This document shows, piece by piece, positions 39,567-46,928 of a stretch of DNA of 46,928 nucleotides. Location: assembly GCF_001746365.1 (NCBI RefSeq), contig NZ_MJAJ01000045.1, forward strand, positions 25,932 through 72,859. The letters are read 5' to 3'. Made by a program: the position numbers and the translations under genes. Origin of the DNA: Streptomyces sp. LUP30. Lineage in GTDB: Bacteria; Actinomycetota; Actinomycetes; Streptomycetales; Streptomycetaceae. The notes beneath the pieces were generated by a model, which saw only the letters and a program-made list of their open reading frames with translations, was not told the DNA's origin and did no database searches. Each line of letters opens with the position of its first letter. Within the stretch, counting starts at the first letter, position 1.

Positions 39567-41969
39567 GTGTCAGCATTCAACCGGTCGTTGCGGCGCCTGC
39601 GCGCCTGGGCGGTCGTGCTCGCGGGTCTCCTCCTGATCGCCGGCGGCATCGTGGCCACGGCCGCGGCGCCGGCCCAGGCCGCCACCTCCGTCACGATCAA
39701 CGGCGCGTCCGGCGGCCGGACCTTCGACGGGGTCGGCGCGATCAGCGGCGGGGGAGGCAACAGCAGACTCCTGATCGACTACCCCGAGCCCCAGCGCGGC
39801 CAGGTCCTCGACTACCTGTTCCGGCCGGGCTACGGCGCGTCCCTGCAGATCCTCAAGGCGGAGATCGGCGGTGACACCAACTCCACCTCGGGCGCCGAAC
39901 CGAGTCACCAGCACACCCGGACCGACCTCAACTGCGACCGGGGCTACGAATGGTGGCTGATGGAGCAGGCCAAGGCGCGCAACCCGGACATCAAACTGTA
40001 CGGGCTGGCCTGGGGCGCGCCCGGCTGGATCGGCGGCGGCAACTTCTGGTCCAACGACATGACCAACTACCTGCTCTCATGGCTGGGCTGCGCCAAGCAG
40101 CACGGGTTGGCCATCGACTACCTCGGCGGATGGAACGAGCGGGGCTACAACGTCTCCTGGTACGTGCAGCTGCGCAGCGCGCTCAACGCCAACGGCTACG
40201 GCAACGTCAAGATCGTCGCGGCCGACTCCGACTGGACCGTGGCGAACGACGTCAACTCCAACCAGGCGTTCGCCGCCGCCGTGAGCGCCATCGGCACGCA
40301 CTACCCCTGCGGCTACCGGTCCTCCCAGTCCTCCTGCTCGGTGCCGTCGTCCGCCACCTCGTCCGGCAAGCCGCTGTGGGCGAGCGAGAACGGCTCGGAC
40401 GACTACAACGGGGGAGCACAGGCCATGGCCCGCGGCATCAACCGCGGGTACATCGACGGACGGATGACCGCTTACCTCAACTGGCCCGTGGTCGCCGCGG
40501 TCACGCCCAACCTGCCGTATCCCACCATGGGTCTCGCCCTGGCCGCGCAGCCGTGGTCCGGTTCCTACTCGGTCGGCAAGAACACCTGGGTGATGGCGCA
40601 CACCAGCCAGTTCACCGCCCCGGGGTGGCACTACCTCGACGCCTCCAGCGGCTACCTCGGCGGCAACCGCAACAACGGCAGCTACGTCTCGCTGAAGTCC
40701 ACCAACAACTCCGACTACTCCACGGTCATCGAGACGATGGACGCCGGCAGCGCCCAGACGCTGAACTTCAGCGTCACCGGCGGGCTGTCCACCAGGACCG
40801 TCCACGTCTGGTCGACCGACGTCACCTCCGGCAACCCCGCCGACCACTTCGTGCACGCCACGGACATCACTCCGTCCGGCGGCGGCTTCAGCCTGACCGT
40901 CCAGCCCGGACACCTGTACACCCTGACGACCACGACCGGCCAGGGCAAGGGCACCGCCACCGGCCCCGCCCGGGGCGCGCTGAAGCTGCCGTACACCGAC
41001 TCCTTCGACGGCTACGCCACCGGCAACGAGGCCAAGTACCTCATGGACTGGCAGGGCGCCTTCGAGGCGGTGGGCTGCGGCGCCGGACGCAGCGGGAAGT
41101 GCGTGCGCCAGATGAGCCCGCAGAAACCGATCACCTGGGACGCGCTGACCGATCCGCACGCCCTCCTCGGTGACGTGGGCTGGAGCAACTACACCGTCTC
41201 CTCCGACGTGATGCTCGAACAGTCCGGATACGCCGAGCTGATCGGTCGCGCGGGCGGCCACGACTACGACCGCACCGGCGGGCTGAACGCCTACCACCTG
41301 CGGGTGAGCGACACGGGGGCCTGGTCGATCCTCAACACCAACACCAACGGCACCGTCTCCACCCTGGCCCGGGGCACGACCGCCGCGCTGGGCACCAACC
41401 GGTGGCACGCCCTGGCCCTGACCTTCTCCGGCTCCACGATCACCGCCGTCATCGACGGCGCCACCGTCGGTTCCGTCGACGACCGCACCTGGGCCGGCGG
41501 ACAGGTCGGCTACGCGACCAGCCAGGGCGAGACGGCACAGTTCGACAACCTGGCCATCACCCCCGGCAGCGGCGGAAACGACGGCGGGACCACCGGCCCG
41601 ATCGTCGGAGTCGGCTCCGGCCGGTGCGTGGACGTCCCGAACCAGTCGCAGACGGCCGGCACCCAGGTGGCGCTGTGGGACTGCAACGGCGGCGGCAACC
41701 AGCAGTGGACGGACGACTCGGCCGGTGAGCTGCGGATCTACGGCAGCGACTGCCTGGACGCCGCGGGCCAGGGCACCACCCCCGGCACCAAGGTGGACAT
41801 CTGGGACTGCAACGGCGGCGCCAACCAGAAGTGGACGATCCACGCGGACGGCACGATCACCGGCGTCCAGTCCGGTCTGTGCCTGGACGCGCCCGGCACG
41901 GCCAACGGCGCCCTGCTGCGGCTGTCGACCTGCAACGGCGGCAGCAACCAGAAGTGGAGGCGCGACTGA
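39567..41969 (+). CDS. Secreted GH59 galactocerebrosidase-like beta-galactosidase with CBM13
   Basis: 800 residues from GTG 39567 (AAAGGAA upstream). After the signal peptide the sequence parallels animal galactocerebrosidase closely: FDGVGAISGGGGNSRLL, IDYPEPQRGQVLDYLF, GASLQILKAEIGGD, EPSHQHT, GYEWWLMEQAKARNP, GGWNERGYN (acid/base Glu 191) and LWASENGSDD (nucleophile Glu 274). The middle beta-sandwich (GLALAAQPWSGSY; FTAPGWHYL) and the lectin-like domain (about 470-665; GDVGWSNYTV, AQFDNLAI) of that enzyme are also matched. A linker then leads to an added CBM13 (about 680-800). In a soil bacterium the substrate is more likely plant beta-galactan or arabinogalactan than sphingolipid; this is inference. 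Confidence 0.88.
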   Translation: MSAFNRSLRRLRAWAVVLAGLLLIAGGIVATAAAPAQAATSVTINGASGGRTFDGVGAISGGGGNSRLLIDYPEPQRGQVLDYLFRPGYGASLQILKAEIGGDTNSTSGAEPSHQHTRTDLNCDRGYEWWLMEQAKARNPDIKLYGLAWGAPGWIGGGNFWSNDMTNYLLSWLGCAKQHGLAIDYLGGWNERGYNVSWYVQLRSALNANGYGNVKIVAADSDWTVANDVNSNQAFAAAVSAIGTHYPCGYRSSQSSCSVPSSATSSGKPLWASENGSDDYNGGAQAMARGINRGYIDGRMTAYLNWPVVAAVTPNLPYPTMGLALAAQPWSGSYSVGKNTWVMAHTSQFTAPGWHYLDASSGYLGGNRNNGSYVSLKSTNNSDYSTVIETMDAGSAQTLNFSVTGGLSTRTVHVWSTDVTSGNPADHFVHATDITPSGGGFSLTVQPGHLYTLTTTTGQGKGTATGPARGALKLPYTDSFDGYATGNEAKYLMDWQGAFEAVGCGAGRSGKCVRQMSPQKPITWDALTDPHALLGDVGWSNYTVSSDVMLEQSGYAELIGRAGGHDYDRTGGLNAYHLRVSDTGAWSILNTNTNGTVSTLARGTTAALGTNRWHALALTFSGSTITAVIDGATVGSVDDRTWAGGQVGYATSQGETAQFDNLAITPGSGGNDGGTTGPIVGVGSGRCVDVPNQSQTAGTQVALWDCNGGGNQQWTDDSAGELRIYGSDCLDAAGQGTTPGTKVDIWDCNGGANQKWTIHADGTITGVQSGLCLDAPGTANGALLRLSTCNGGSNQKWRRD

Positions 41970-42037
41970 TCCCGTGACGGGCTGACGATCAACGACTGCC
42001 GCAACCCTTCTGTCGACTCCCCCGAGAGGCACCCCCC

Positions 42038-44020
42038 ATGTCCCCCTCCTCCCTGCCGATCAGCCGGCGCCGCTTGCTGGCGTCGGCCGGCGCGGCCACC
42101 GCCGCGGGCCTGTTGCGGTTCGCCCCCGAGGCCGCCGCGACCGACGGCCCCACGAGCTACACCGCGAGCTGGTCCTCCGTGGACCAGCACCCCCCTGCCC
42201 CGCCCTGGTTCCAGGACGCCAAGTTCGGCATCTACTACCACTGGGGCGTCTTCAGCGTTCCCGCGTTCGGCAACGAGTGGTATCCGCGCAACATGTACAT
42301 CGGCGGCTCCGCCGAGAACCGGCACCACATCGCCACCTACGGCGACCCCTCGGCCTGGCCGTACAACAACTTCGTCGACGGCGGCCGCGACAAGGCCGGC
42401 AACTACGTGCAGTTCGCCCCCAAGCTCGCCTCCCAGGGCGGCAACTGGGACCCCGACGCCTGGGCGCGGCTGTTCAAGGCCGCGGGCGCGCGGTTCGCCG
42501 GCCCGGTCGCCGAGCATCACGACGGCTTCTCCATGTGGAACAGCCGCTCCAACCCGTGGAACTCGGTCCAGCACGGCCCCAAGCTCGACCTCGTGGGGCT
42601 GCAGTCGCAGGCCATCCGGGGGCAGGGGCTGAAGTTCATGGCCTCCCTGCACCACGCCTACCACTTCAACGGCTTCTACGACCATGTGCCGAACCAGTCG
42701 GACCCGAACCTGCGCATCCTCTTCGGCCAGCAGGGCTCCGCCGCGGAGAACAAGCTCTGGTACGACAAGCTGACCGAGGTCGTCGACGGCTACCGACCCG
42801 ACCTCGTCTGGCAGGACTTCGATCTCAACCTGGTGCAGGAGTCCTACCGGCTCCAGTTCCTCGCGCACTACTACAACCAGGCGGTCGCGTGGAACAAGGA
42901 CGTGGTCGCGACCTACAAGGACGGTCTCGACAACAAGGGTGAGGTCTTCGACTTCGAACGCGGCGGCCCGGCCGGGCTGCTCACCCCCTACTGGCTGACC
43001 GACGACAGCATCTCCTCCTCCAGCTGGTGCTACACGGTGGGCATCGGTTACTACTCGACACAGGCGCTGCTCCACTCGCTGATCGACCGGGTCAGCAAGG
43101 GCGGCAGCATGCTGCTGAACATCGCCCCGATGGCCGACGGCGCCATCCCCTCCGGGCAGCAGTCCATCCTGCTCGCCATGGGCGACTGGCTCGGCCGCTT
43201 CGGAGAGGCGGTCTACTCCACCCGCTCCTGGGCCAGCTACGGCGAGGGCCCCACCAAGATGGGGGGAGGCTCGTTCAGCGGACCGGTGGCCGGCAAACCG
43301 CAGGACGTCCGGTTCACCCGCAGTACGGACAACAAGGTGCTCTACGCCACCGCCCTGGGCTGGCAGGGCGGCGCCATGACCATCACGACGCTGAACTCGA
43401 ACCAGATCAACCTCAGCAGCCTGACGAGCGCCAAGCTGCTCAACAACACCGCCGGCACCTACATCGACCTGCCCGCACCGACCCAGGACGCGTCCGGCCT
43501 GCACCTGACCATGCCCTCGTCCAACCCGCCGTTCAGCGCCCTGGCGTACACGGTCAAGCTCACCTTCTCCGGTGAGATACCCGTCCTGGGCGCGCCGGGC
43601 GGCTCCACCAGCTGGGTCAGGATCGCCAACGCGACCAGCGGGCTGGTGCTCGACAGCGGGGGCAACGTCGCCTCCGGCTCCAACCTCAAGCAGTGGAACT
43701 ACGACGGAAGCACCAACCTGCAGTGGCAGCTGATCGCCCTCGGCAACGGCTACCACCGCATCGTGAACCGCACCAACGGCATGGTCGCCGACAGTTACGG
43801 CAACTCCGCCAACGGCGCTCCCGCCCGCCAGCAGACGTGGAACGGCGGCGACAGCCAGCAGTGGTCGCTGAACAGCCTCGGCGGCAACAGCTACCAGATC
43901 GTCAACCGGGCCACCGGCACCGCCCTCGACGGCAGCGGAAGCACCACCGCCGGCTCCACCACGGTGATGTGGACGCCGAACTCCAGCACCAACAACGCAT
44001 GGACCGTCACCGCCGTCTGA
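42038..44020 (+). CDS. Secreted GH29 alpha-L-fucosidase with ricin-type (RicinB_lectin_2) domain
   Basis: 660 residues. The N-terminus has a twin-arginine signal (ISRRRLLASAGAATAAGLL), unlike the Sec signals of its neighbours, suggesting export in a folded state. GH29 motifs: KFGIYYHWGVFSVPAFGNEW, AEHHDGFSMWN and DLVWQDFDL (nucleophile Asp 260), then GGSMLLNIAPMADG and a C-terminal beta-sandwich. The final ~135 residues form a lectin with ATSGLVLDSGGN, LQWQL and SQQWSL repeats, similar in type to that of the GH10 xylanase. It should remove terminal alpha-fucose from xyloglucan, arabinogalactan protein or N-glycans. ATG 42038 has a GAGAGG site. The gap after the GH59 gene is 68 bases. Confidence 0.92.
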   Translation: MSPSSLPISRRRLLASAGAATAAGLLRFAPEAAATDGPTSYTASWSSVDQHPPAPPWFQDAKFGIYYHWGVFSVPAFGNEWYPRNMYIGGSAENRHHIATYGDPSAWPYNNFVDGGRDKAGNYVQFAPKLASQGGNWDPDAWARLFKAAGARFAGPVAEHHDGFSMWNSRSNPWNSVQHGPKLDLVGLQSQAIRGQGLKFMASLHHAYHFNGFYDHVPNQSDPNLRILFGQQGSAAENKLWYDKLTEVVDGYRPDLVWQDFDLNLVQESYRLQFLAHYYNQAVAWNKDVVATYKDGLDNKGEVFDFERGGPAGLLTPYWLTDDSISSSSWCYTVGIGYYSTQALLHSLIDRVSKGGSMLLNIAPMADGAIPSGQQSILLAMGDWLGRFGEAVYSTRSWASYGEGPTKMGGGSFSGPVAGKPQDVRFTRSTDNKVLYATALGWQGGAMTITTLNSNQINLSSLTSAKLLNNTAGTYIDLPAPTQDASGLHLTMPSSNPPFSALAYTVKLTFSGEIPVLGAPGGSTSWVRIANATSGLVLDSGGNVASGSNLKQWNYDGSTNLQWQLIALGNGYHRIVNRTNGMVADSYGNSANGAPARQQTWNGGDSQQWSLNSLGGNSYQIVNRATGTALDGSGSTTAGSTTVMWTPNSSTNNAWTVTAV

Positions 44021-44073
44021 GCCGGCCGGACCGACGCTCCCCGCCCTTTCCCCGACTACGGAAGCAGGAGTGT

Positions 44074-45444
44074 ATGAAACGCAAACCGTTCTTACTGTCC
44101 ATCGTGGCTGCGGTACTTCTCGTCCTGTCAGCTGCGGGCACCTCGTTCGGCAGTGGCCTCGGCGCGTCCGGGTCGACCCCGAAGACCGCCGCCGCGAAGA
44201 CCGCCGCCGTGAAGTCCGCCGCCGCGGCGAGCGCCGGCTGCGGCAAGGCCCCGGCGCTGACGAGTGGCACCCACACGATTCAGAGCGGCGGCCAGAACCG
44301 CAGCTACATCCTGCGGGTCCCGGCCGGCTACGACAGCAACCACCCCTACCGGCTGATCTTCGGCTTCCACTGGCGGGGCGGCACGGCGGGCGACGTCGAC
44401 TCGGGCGGAACGGACGGCTACAACTGGTCCTACTACGGCCTGCGGCGCCTGGCGGACGGCGCGAACAACAGCACGATCTTCGTCGCCCCGCAGGGCAACG
44501 GCAACGGCTGGGCCAACCCCGGCGGCCAGGACGTGGCCTTCGTCGACGCCATGGTCAGCCAGCTCGAAGCAGGTCTGTGCGTCGACACCACCCAGTTGTT
44601 CTCCGCCGGCTTCAGCTACGGCGGCGCGATGTCGTACGCCCTCGCCTGCTCCCGGGCGACGGTGTTCCGCGCGGTCGCGGTCTACTCCGGCGCGAACCTC
44701 AGCGGGTGCAACGGCGGAAGCCAGCCCATCGCCTACATGGGTCTGCACGGCCTCAGGGACAACGTGCTGCCCATCTCGTCGGGACGGGAACTGCGCGACA
44801 CCTTCGTCCGGGCCAACGGCTGCACCCGGCAGAACCCGCCCGAGCCGGCCAACGGAAGTCTGACGCACATCATCACCACCTACTCCGGATGCAGGTCCGG
44901 ATACCCCGTCGTCTGGGCCGCGTTCGACGGAGCGGGCCACGACCCCGGTCCCATCGACGGATCCACCGGCGACGGCTGGCGCACCTGGACGTCGGCCGCG
45001 GTGTGGCAGTTCTTCACGCAGTTCGGCTCGAACACGCAGCCGCCGCCCCCCACCACCGGCAACCAGGAGATCATCGGCCAGGCGTCGGGACGCTGCCTCG
45101 ACATCAACAACTCCACCACGGCCAACGGCACACAGGCGCAGTTGTGGGACTGCAACGGCGGCTCCAACCAACGCTGGACCTACACCGCCACCAAGCAGCT
45201 CGTCGTCTACGGCAACAAGTGCCTGGGCGTCGGCCAGTCGGCGGGCAACGGCGCCCCGGCGGCGATCTGGGACTGCAGCGGGCAGGCGGACCAGCAGTGG
45301 AACGTCAGTCCCGACGGCACCGTCACAGCGGTGCAGTCAGGTCTCTGCCTGGACGCGAGCGGTCAGGGGACCGCCAACGGGACGAAGATCCAGCTGTGGA
45401 GTTGCTCGGGCGGTGCGAACCAGCACTGGCGCCTGGAGAACTGA
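44074..45444 (+). CDS. Secreted CE1-like feruloyl/acetyl esterase with CBM13
   Basis: 456 residues. A signal peptide and an Ala/Lys-rich spacer (TAAAKTAAVKSAAA) precede an alpha/beta-hydrolase domain of the polyhydroxybutyrate-depolymerase/feruloyl-esterase type: SYILRVPAGYDSNHPYRLIF, FGFHWRGG, GFSYGGAMSY (Ser 181), GLRDNVLP (Asp 229) and GAGHDPG (His 289). The CBM13 (about 330-456) has three repeats (GRCLDINN, KCLGVG, LCLDASG). It should cut ferulate or acetate esters from arabinoxylan. CAGGAG precedes ATG 44074. Codon 7 is TTA (44092-44094), the second in-frame TTA found in the window. It is the last gene of the cluster, before a perfect terminator. Confidence 0.88.
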   Translation: MKRKPFLLSIVAAVLLVLSAAGTSFGSGLGASGSTPKTAAAKTAAVKSAAAASAGCGKAPALTSGTHTIQSGGQNRSYILRVPAGYDSNHPYRLIFGFHWRGGTAGDVDSGGTDGYNWSYYGLRRLADGANNSTIFVAPQGNGNGWANPGGQDVAFVDAMVSQLEAGLCVDTTQLFSAGFSYGGAMSYALACSRATVFRAVAVYSGANLSGCNGGSQPIAYMGLHGLRDNVLPISSGRELRDTFVRANGCTRQNPPEPANGSLTHIITTYSGCRSGYPVVWAAFDGAGHDPGPIDGSTGDGWRTWTSAAVWQFFTQFGSNTQPPPPTTGNQEIIGQASGRCLDINNSTTANGTQAQLWDCNGGSNQRWTYTATKQLVVYGNKCLGVGQSAGNGAPAAIWDCSGQADQQWNVSPDGTVTAVQSGLCLDASGQGTANGTKIQLWSCSGGANQHWRLEN

Positions 45445-45452
45445 CACACCCC

Positions 45453-45486
45453 GGGGCCGGGCCCGGCGCCGTACGGGCCCGGCCCC
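45453..45486 (+). terminator. Terminator at the end of the hydrolase cluster
   Basis: Perfect 12-bp arms GGGGCCGGGCCC / GGGCCCGGCCCC with a 10-base loop, 8 bases after the stop of the esterase gene. Confidence 0.85.
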
Positions 45487-45800
45487 CACCGCCCGAGGAA
45501 ACATCGCACCCGGGCGACCCAATATCTGTTCCGGCGAAGTAAGGGTTTGACGGACCATGCGGTGAGAGTTTTTGGCGCAATGAGCCGAGTGGAATTGTGT
45601 AACGTGCGCAGGCTGTTTCAGCGTGCTACTGTCGATCTCAGTTGCAGTTGTGGTTCCCGAAACTTCAAGTGCCCCCGCCGAAATTTCTGGGCGGGGAGCG
45701 CTTTTGTATTTCCGGTCAATTTCCGGGCTGGGTGATCATTGCGGCGACACGGCATCCGTGCAGTGCGGATGCCGATGCACTGCCCCGAAGGAGATATGAC
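45487..45800 (+). promoter_or_regulatory. Long leader/promoter region of the cold-shock gene
   Basis: Over 300 bases of lower GC precede the cold-shock gene. Possible promoter parts include TTGACG near 45547 and TACTGT near 45626. A hairpin forms from CCCCGCC and GGCGGGG around 45676-45700. Just before the ribosome site, GGCATCCG (45751-45758) can pair with CGGATGCC (45766-45773), or GCAGTGC (45760-45766) with GCACTGC (45777-45783). The two are mutually exclusive. Cold-shock mRNAs are known to have long structured leaders, so a thermosensing role is plausible. Confidence 0.5.
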
Positions 45801-46004
45801 ATGGCTGCTGGCACCGTGAAGTGGTTCAACGCGGAAAAGGGCTTCGGCTTCATCGAGCAGGACGGTGGCGGCGCGGACGTGTTCGCCCACTACTCGAACA
45901 TCGCCGCGCAGGGCTTCCGTGAGCTGCTCGAAGGCCAGAAGGTGACTTTCGACATCGCGCAGGGCCAGAAGGGCCCGACGGCCGAGAACATCGTTCCGGC
46001 CTGA
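45801..46004 (+). CDS. Cold-shock protein, CspA family
   Basis: 67 residues, the typical length for a single cold-shock domain. RNP1 (KGFGFI) and RNP2 (VFAHY) RNA-binding motifs are intact in the order KWFNAEKGFGFIEQD and DVFAHYSNI. It binds single-stranded RNA/DNA and acts as an RNA chaperone at low temperature. GAAGGAG lies 7 bases before ATG 45801. A strong terminator follows, and a DEAD-box helicase gene comes next; the two functions (RNA chaperone, RNA unwinding) fit together. Confidence 0.96.
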   Translation: MAAGTVKWFNAEKGFGFIEQDGGGADVFAHYSNIAAQGFRELLEGQKVTFDIAQGQKGPTAENIVPA

Positions 46005-46021
46005 CGTCGCGCACAAACCGT

Positions 46022-46083
46022 AGCTGGGGCCCGCATCCTTCGGGGTGCGGGCCCCAGCTGCACCTTTTCTGCTTTCTTTTTCC
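46022..46083 (+). terminator. Terminator after the cold-shock gene
   Basis: Perfect 14-bp arms AGCTGGGGCCCGCA / TGCGGGCCCCAGCT (46022-46035, 46046-46059) with T-rich runs downstream, a rare textbook intrinsic terminator for this GC content. It may allow part read-through to the helicase. Confidence 0.92.
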
Positions 46084-46167
46084 GTCATCGGTCCATACTC
46101 GTAATTCTCCATGCCGCTCATCGCTGCGGGAATTCCTTGATATGCGCCACATCGAGGAAGGTTCCGC

Positions 46168-46928
46168 ATGAACCGCACGCAGACGAACGACCGCCCCACC
46201 CGTGCCCGTTCGGGTGGTCCTGTCCGTTCCGGCGGTCACGGGCGCCGGCCCGTCGCGGTGCAGGGCGAGTTCGCACTGCCCAGGACGATCACCCCCGCGC
46301 TGCCCGCCGTCGAGGCGTTCGCCGAACTCGACATGCCCGAGCAGCTTTTGGCCGAACTCGGCCGGCAGGGCGTGACCGCGCCGTTCCCCATCCAGGGAGC
46401 GACGTTGCCGAACTCCCTCGCGGGCCGGGACGTCCTGGGCCGCGGGCGCACCGGCTCCGGCAAGACCCTCGCCTTCGGGCTCGCCCTGCTCGCCCGCACC
46501 GCCGGCCGGCGTGCCGAGTCCCGCCGGCCGCTGGGGCTGATCCTCGTCCCGACACGCGAGCTGGCACAGCAGGTGACCGACGCGCTCACGCCGTACGCCC
46601 GCACCCTCACGCTGCGCCTGGCCACCGTCGTGGGCGGCATGCCCCTCGGCCGCCAGGCAGGCGCGCTGCGCACCGGCAGCGAGATCGTCGTCGCGACGCC
46701 CGGGCGGCTCAAGGACCTCATCGACCGCGGCGACTGCGTGCTGGACGACGTCGCCGTCACCGTCCTGGACGAGGCCGACCAGATGGCCGACATGGGCTTC
46801 ATGCCCCAGGTCACCGCGCTGCTCGACCAGGTGCGCCCCGAGGGGCAGCGGATGCTGTTCTCCGCCACCCTGGACCGCAACGTCGACCTGCTGGTGCGCC
46901 GCTACCTCAGCGACCCGGTGGTCCACTC
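46168..46928 (+). CDS. DEAD-box ATP-dependent RNA helicase, partial (C-terminus beyond window)
   Basis: 253 complete codons are visible before the right edge. An Arg/Gly-rich N-terminal tail precedes the helicase core: Q motif (FAELDMPEQLLAEL ... PFPIQ), motif I GRTGSGKT, Ia VPTRELAQQ, GG, Ib TPGR, motif II DEAD and motif III SAT. The second RecA domain is cut off. ATG 46168 is supported by GAGGAAGG upstream. Its position after a cold-shock gene suggests a role in RNA remodelling in the cold. Confidence 0.93.
   Translation, partial: MNRTQTNDRPTRARSGGPVRSGGHGRRPVAVQGEFALPRTITPALPAVEAFAELDMPEQLLAELGRQGVTAPFPIQGATLPNSLAGRDVLGRGRTGSGKTLAFGLALLARTAGRRAESRRPLGLILVPTRELAQQVTDALTPYARTLTLRLATVVGGMPLGRQAGALRTGSEIVVATPGRLKDLIDRGDCVLDDVAVTVLDEADQMADMGFMPQVTALLDQVRPEGQRMLFSATLDRNVDLLVRRYLSDPVVH

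Noticed and set aside
26946..45444. Cellulosome or Sus-type PUL
   Set aside because: No dockerin, cohesin, SusC/D or S-layer anchor was seen; the shared module is a ricin-type lectin.

Overview
The window is high-GC DNA from a Streptomyces-like actinomycete. The grounds are strongly GC-biased third codon positions, GTG starts, GGAGG-type ribosome binding sites, rare TTA codons, AfsR/SARP-type regulators, paired PAS-GAF-SpoIIE phosphatases, many secreted lectin-tagged polysaccharide hydrolases, and a small cold-shock protein followed by a DEAD-box helicase. No tRNA, rRNA, CRISPR array, transposase or phage gene was seen.

Region 1 (1-7.8 kb) holds a partial small secreted protein on the minus strand, a secreted DUF6355-like small protein, two tandem SARP/AfsR-type regulators and an AraC-type regulator. 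The first SARP has a TPR tail; the second lacks it and carries a His-Pro-rich linker. Region 2 (7.8-14.2 kb) has two alpha/beta hydrolases in one unit, a convergent TIGR01777-type epimerase behind a TetR-style operator, and a secreted metal-dependent hydrolase with a discoidin domain followed by a TetR regulator. Region 3 (14.2-26.2 kb) has two divergent PAS/GAF/PP2C phosphatases, one with an added anti-sigma-type ATPase domain. It also has an amidohydrolase, two polytopic membrane proteins with GT-C-like features, and a membrane-anchored molybdopterin oxidoreductase overlapping a small membrane protein.

Region 4 (26.9-45.4 kb) is the most remarkable part. Ten consecutive plus-strand genes all encode secreted carbohydrate-active enzymes, and every one carries a ricin-type (CBM13-like) lectin module. 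In order they are: GH54 arabinofuranosidase, GH141-like beta-helix hydrolase, CE3-like acetyl esterase, GH10 xylanase, a second GH54 with the domain order reversed, GH27 alpha-galactosidase, a clan GH-A hydrolase of unassigned family, a GH59 galactocerebrosidase-like beta-galactosidase, GH29 alpha-L-fucosidase and a CE1-like feruloyl esterase. Terminator positions and spacing suggest three units: gene 1 alone; genes 2-4; genes 5-10. Together the activities fit stripping of a heavily decorated plant wall polymer (arabinoxylan and/or fucosylated arabinogalactan). No transporter, regulator, cohesin or dockerin is present, so uptake and control must be encoded elsewhere. The only in-frame TTA codons I found in the window lie in the signal-peptide regions of the first and last genes of the third unit, which suggests bldA-dependent translation.

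Region 5 (45.4-46.9 kb) is a cold-shock protein with a long structured leader, a strong terminator, and the start of a DEAD-box RNA helicase cut by the window edge.

All domain calls come from reading motifs by eye; no database search was run.
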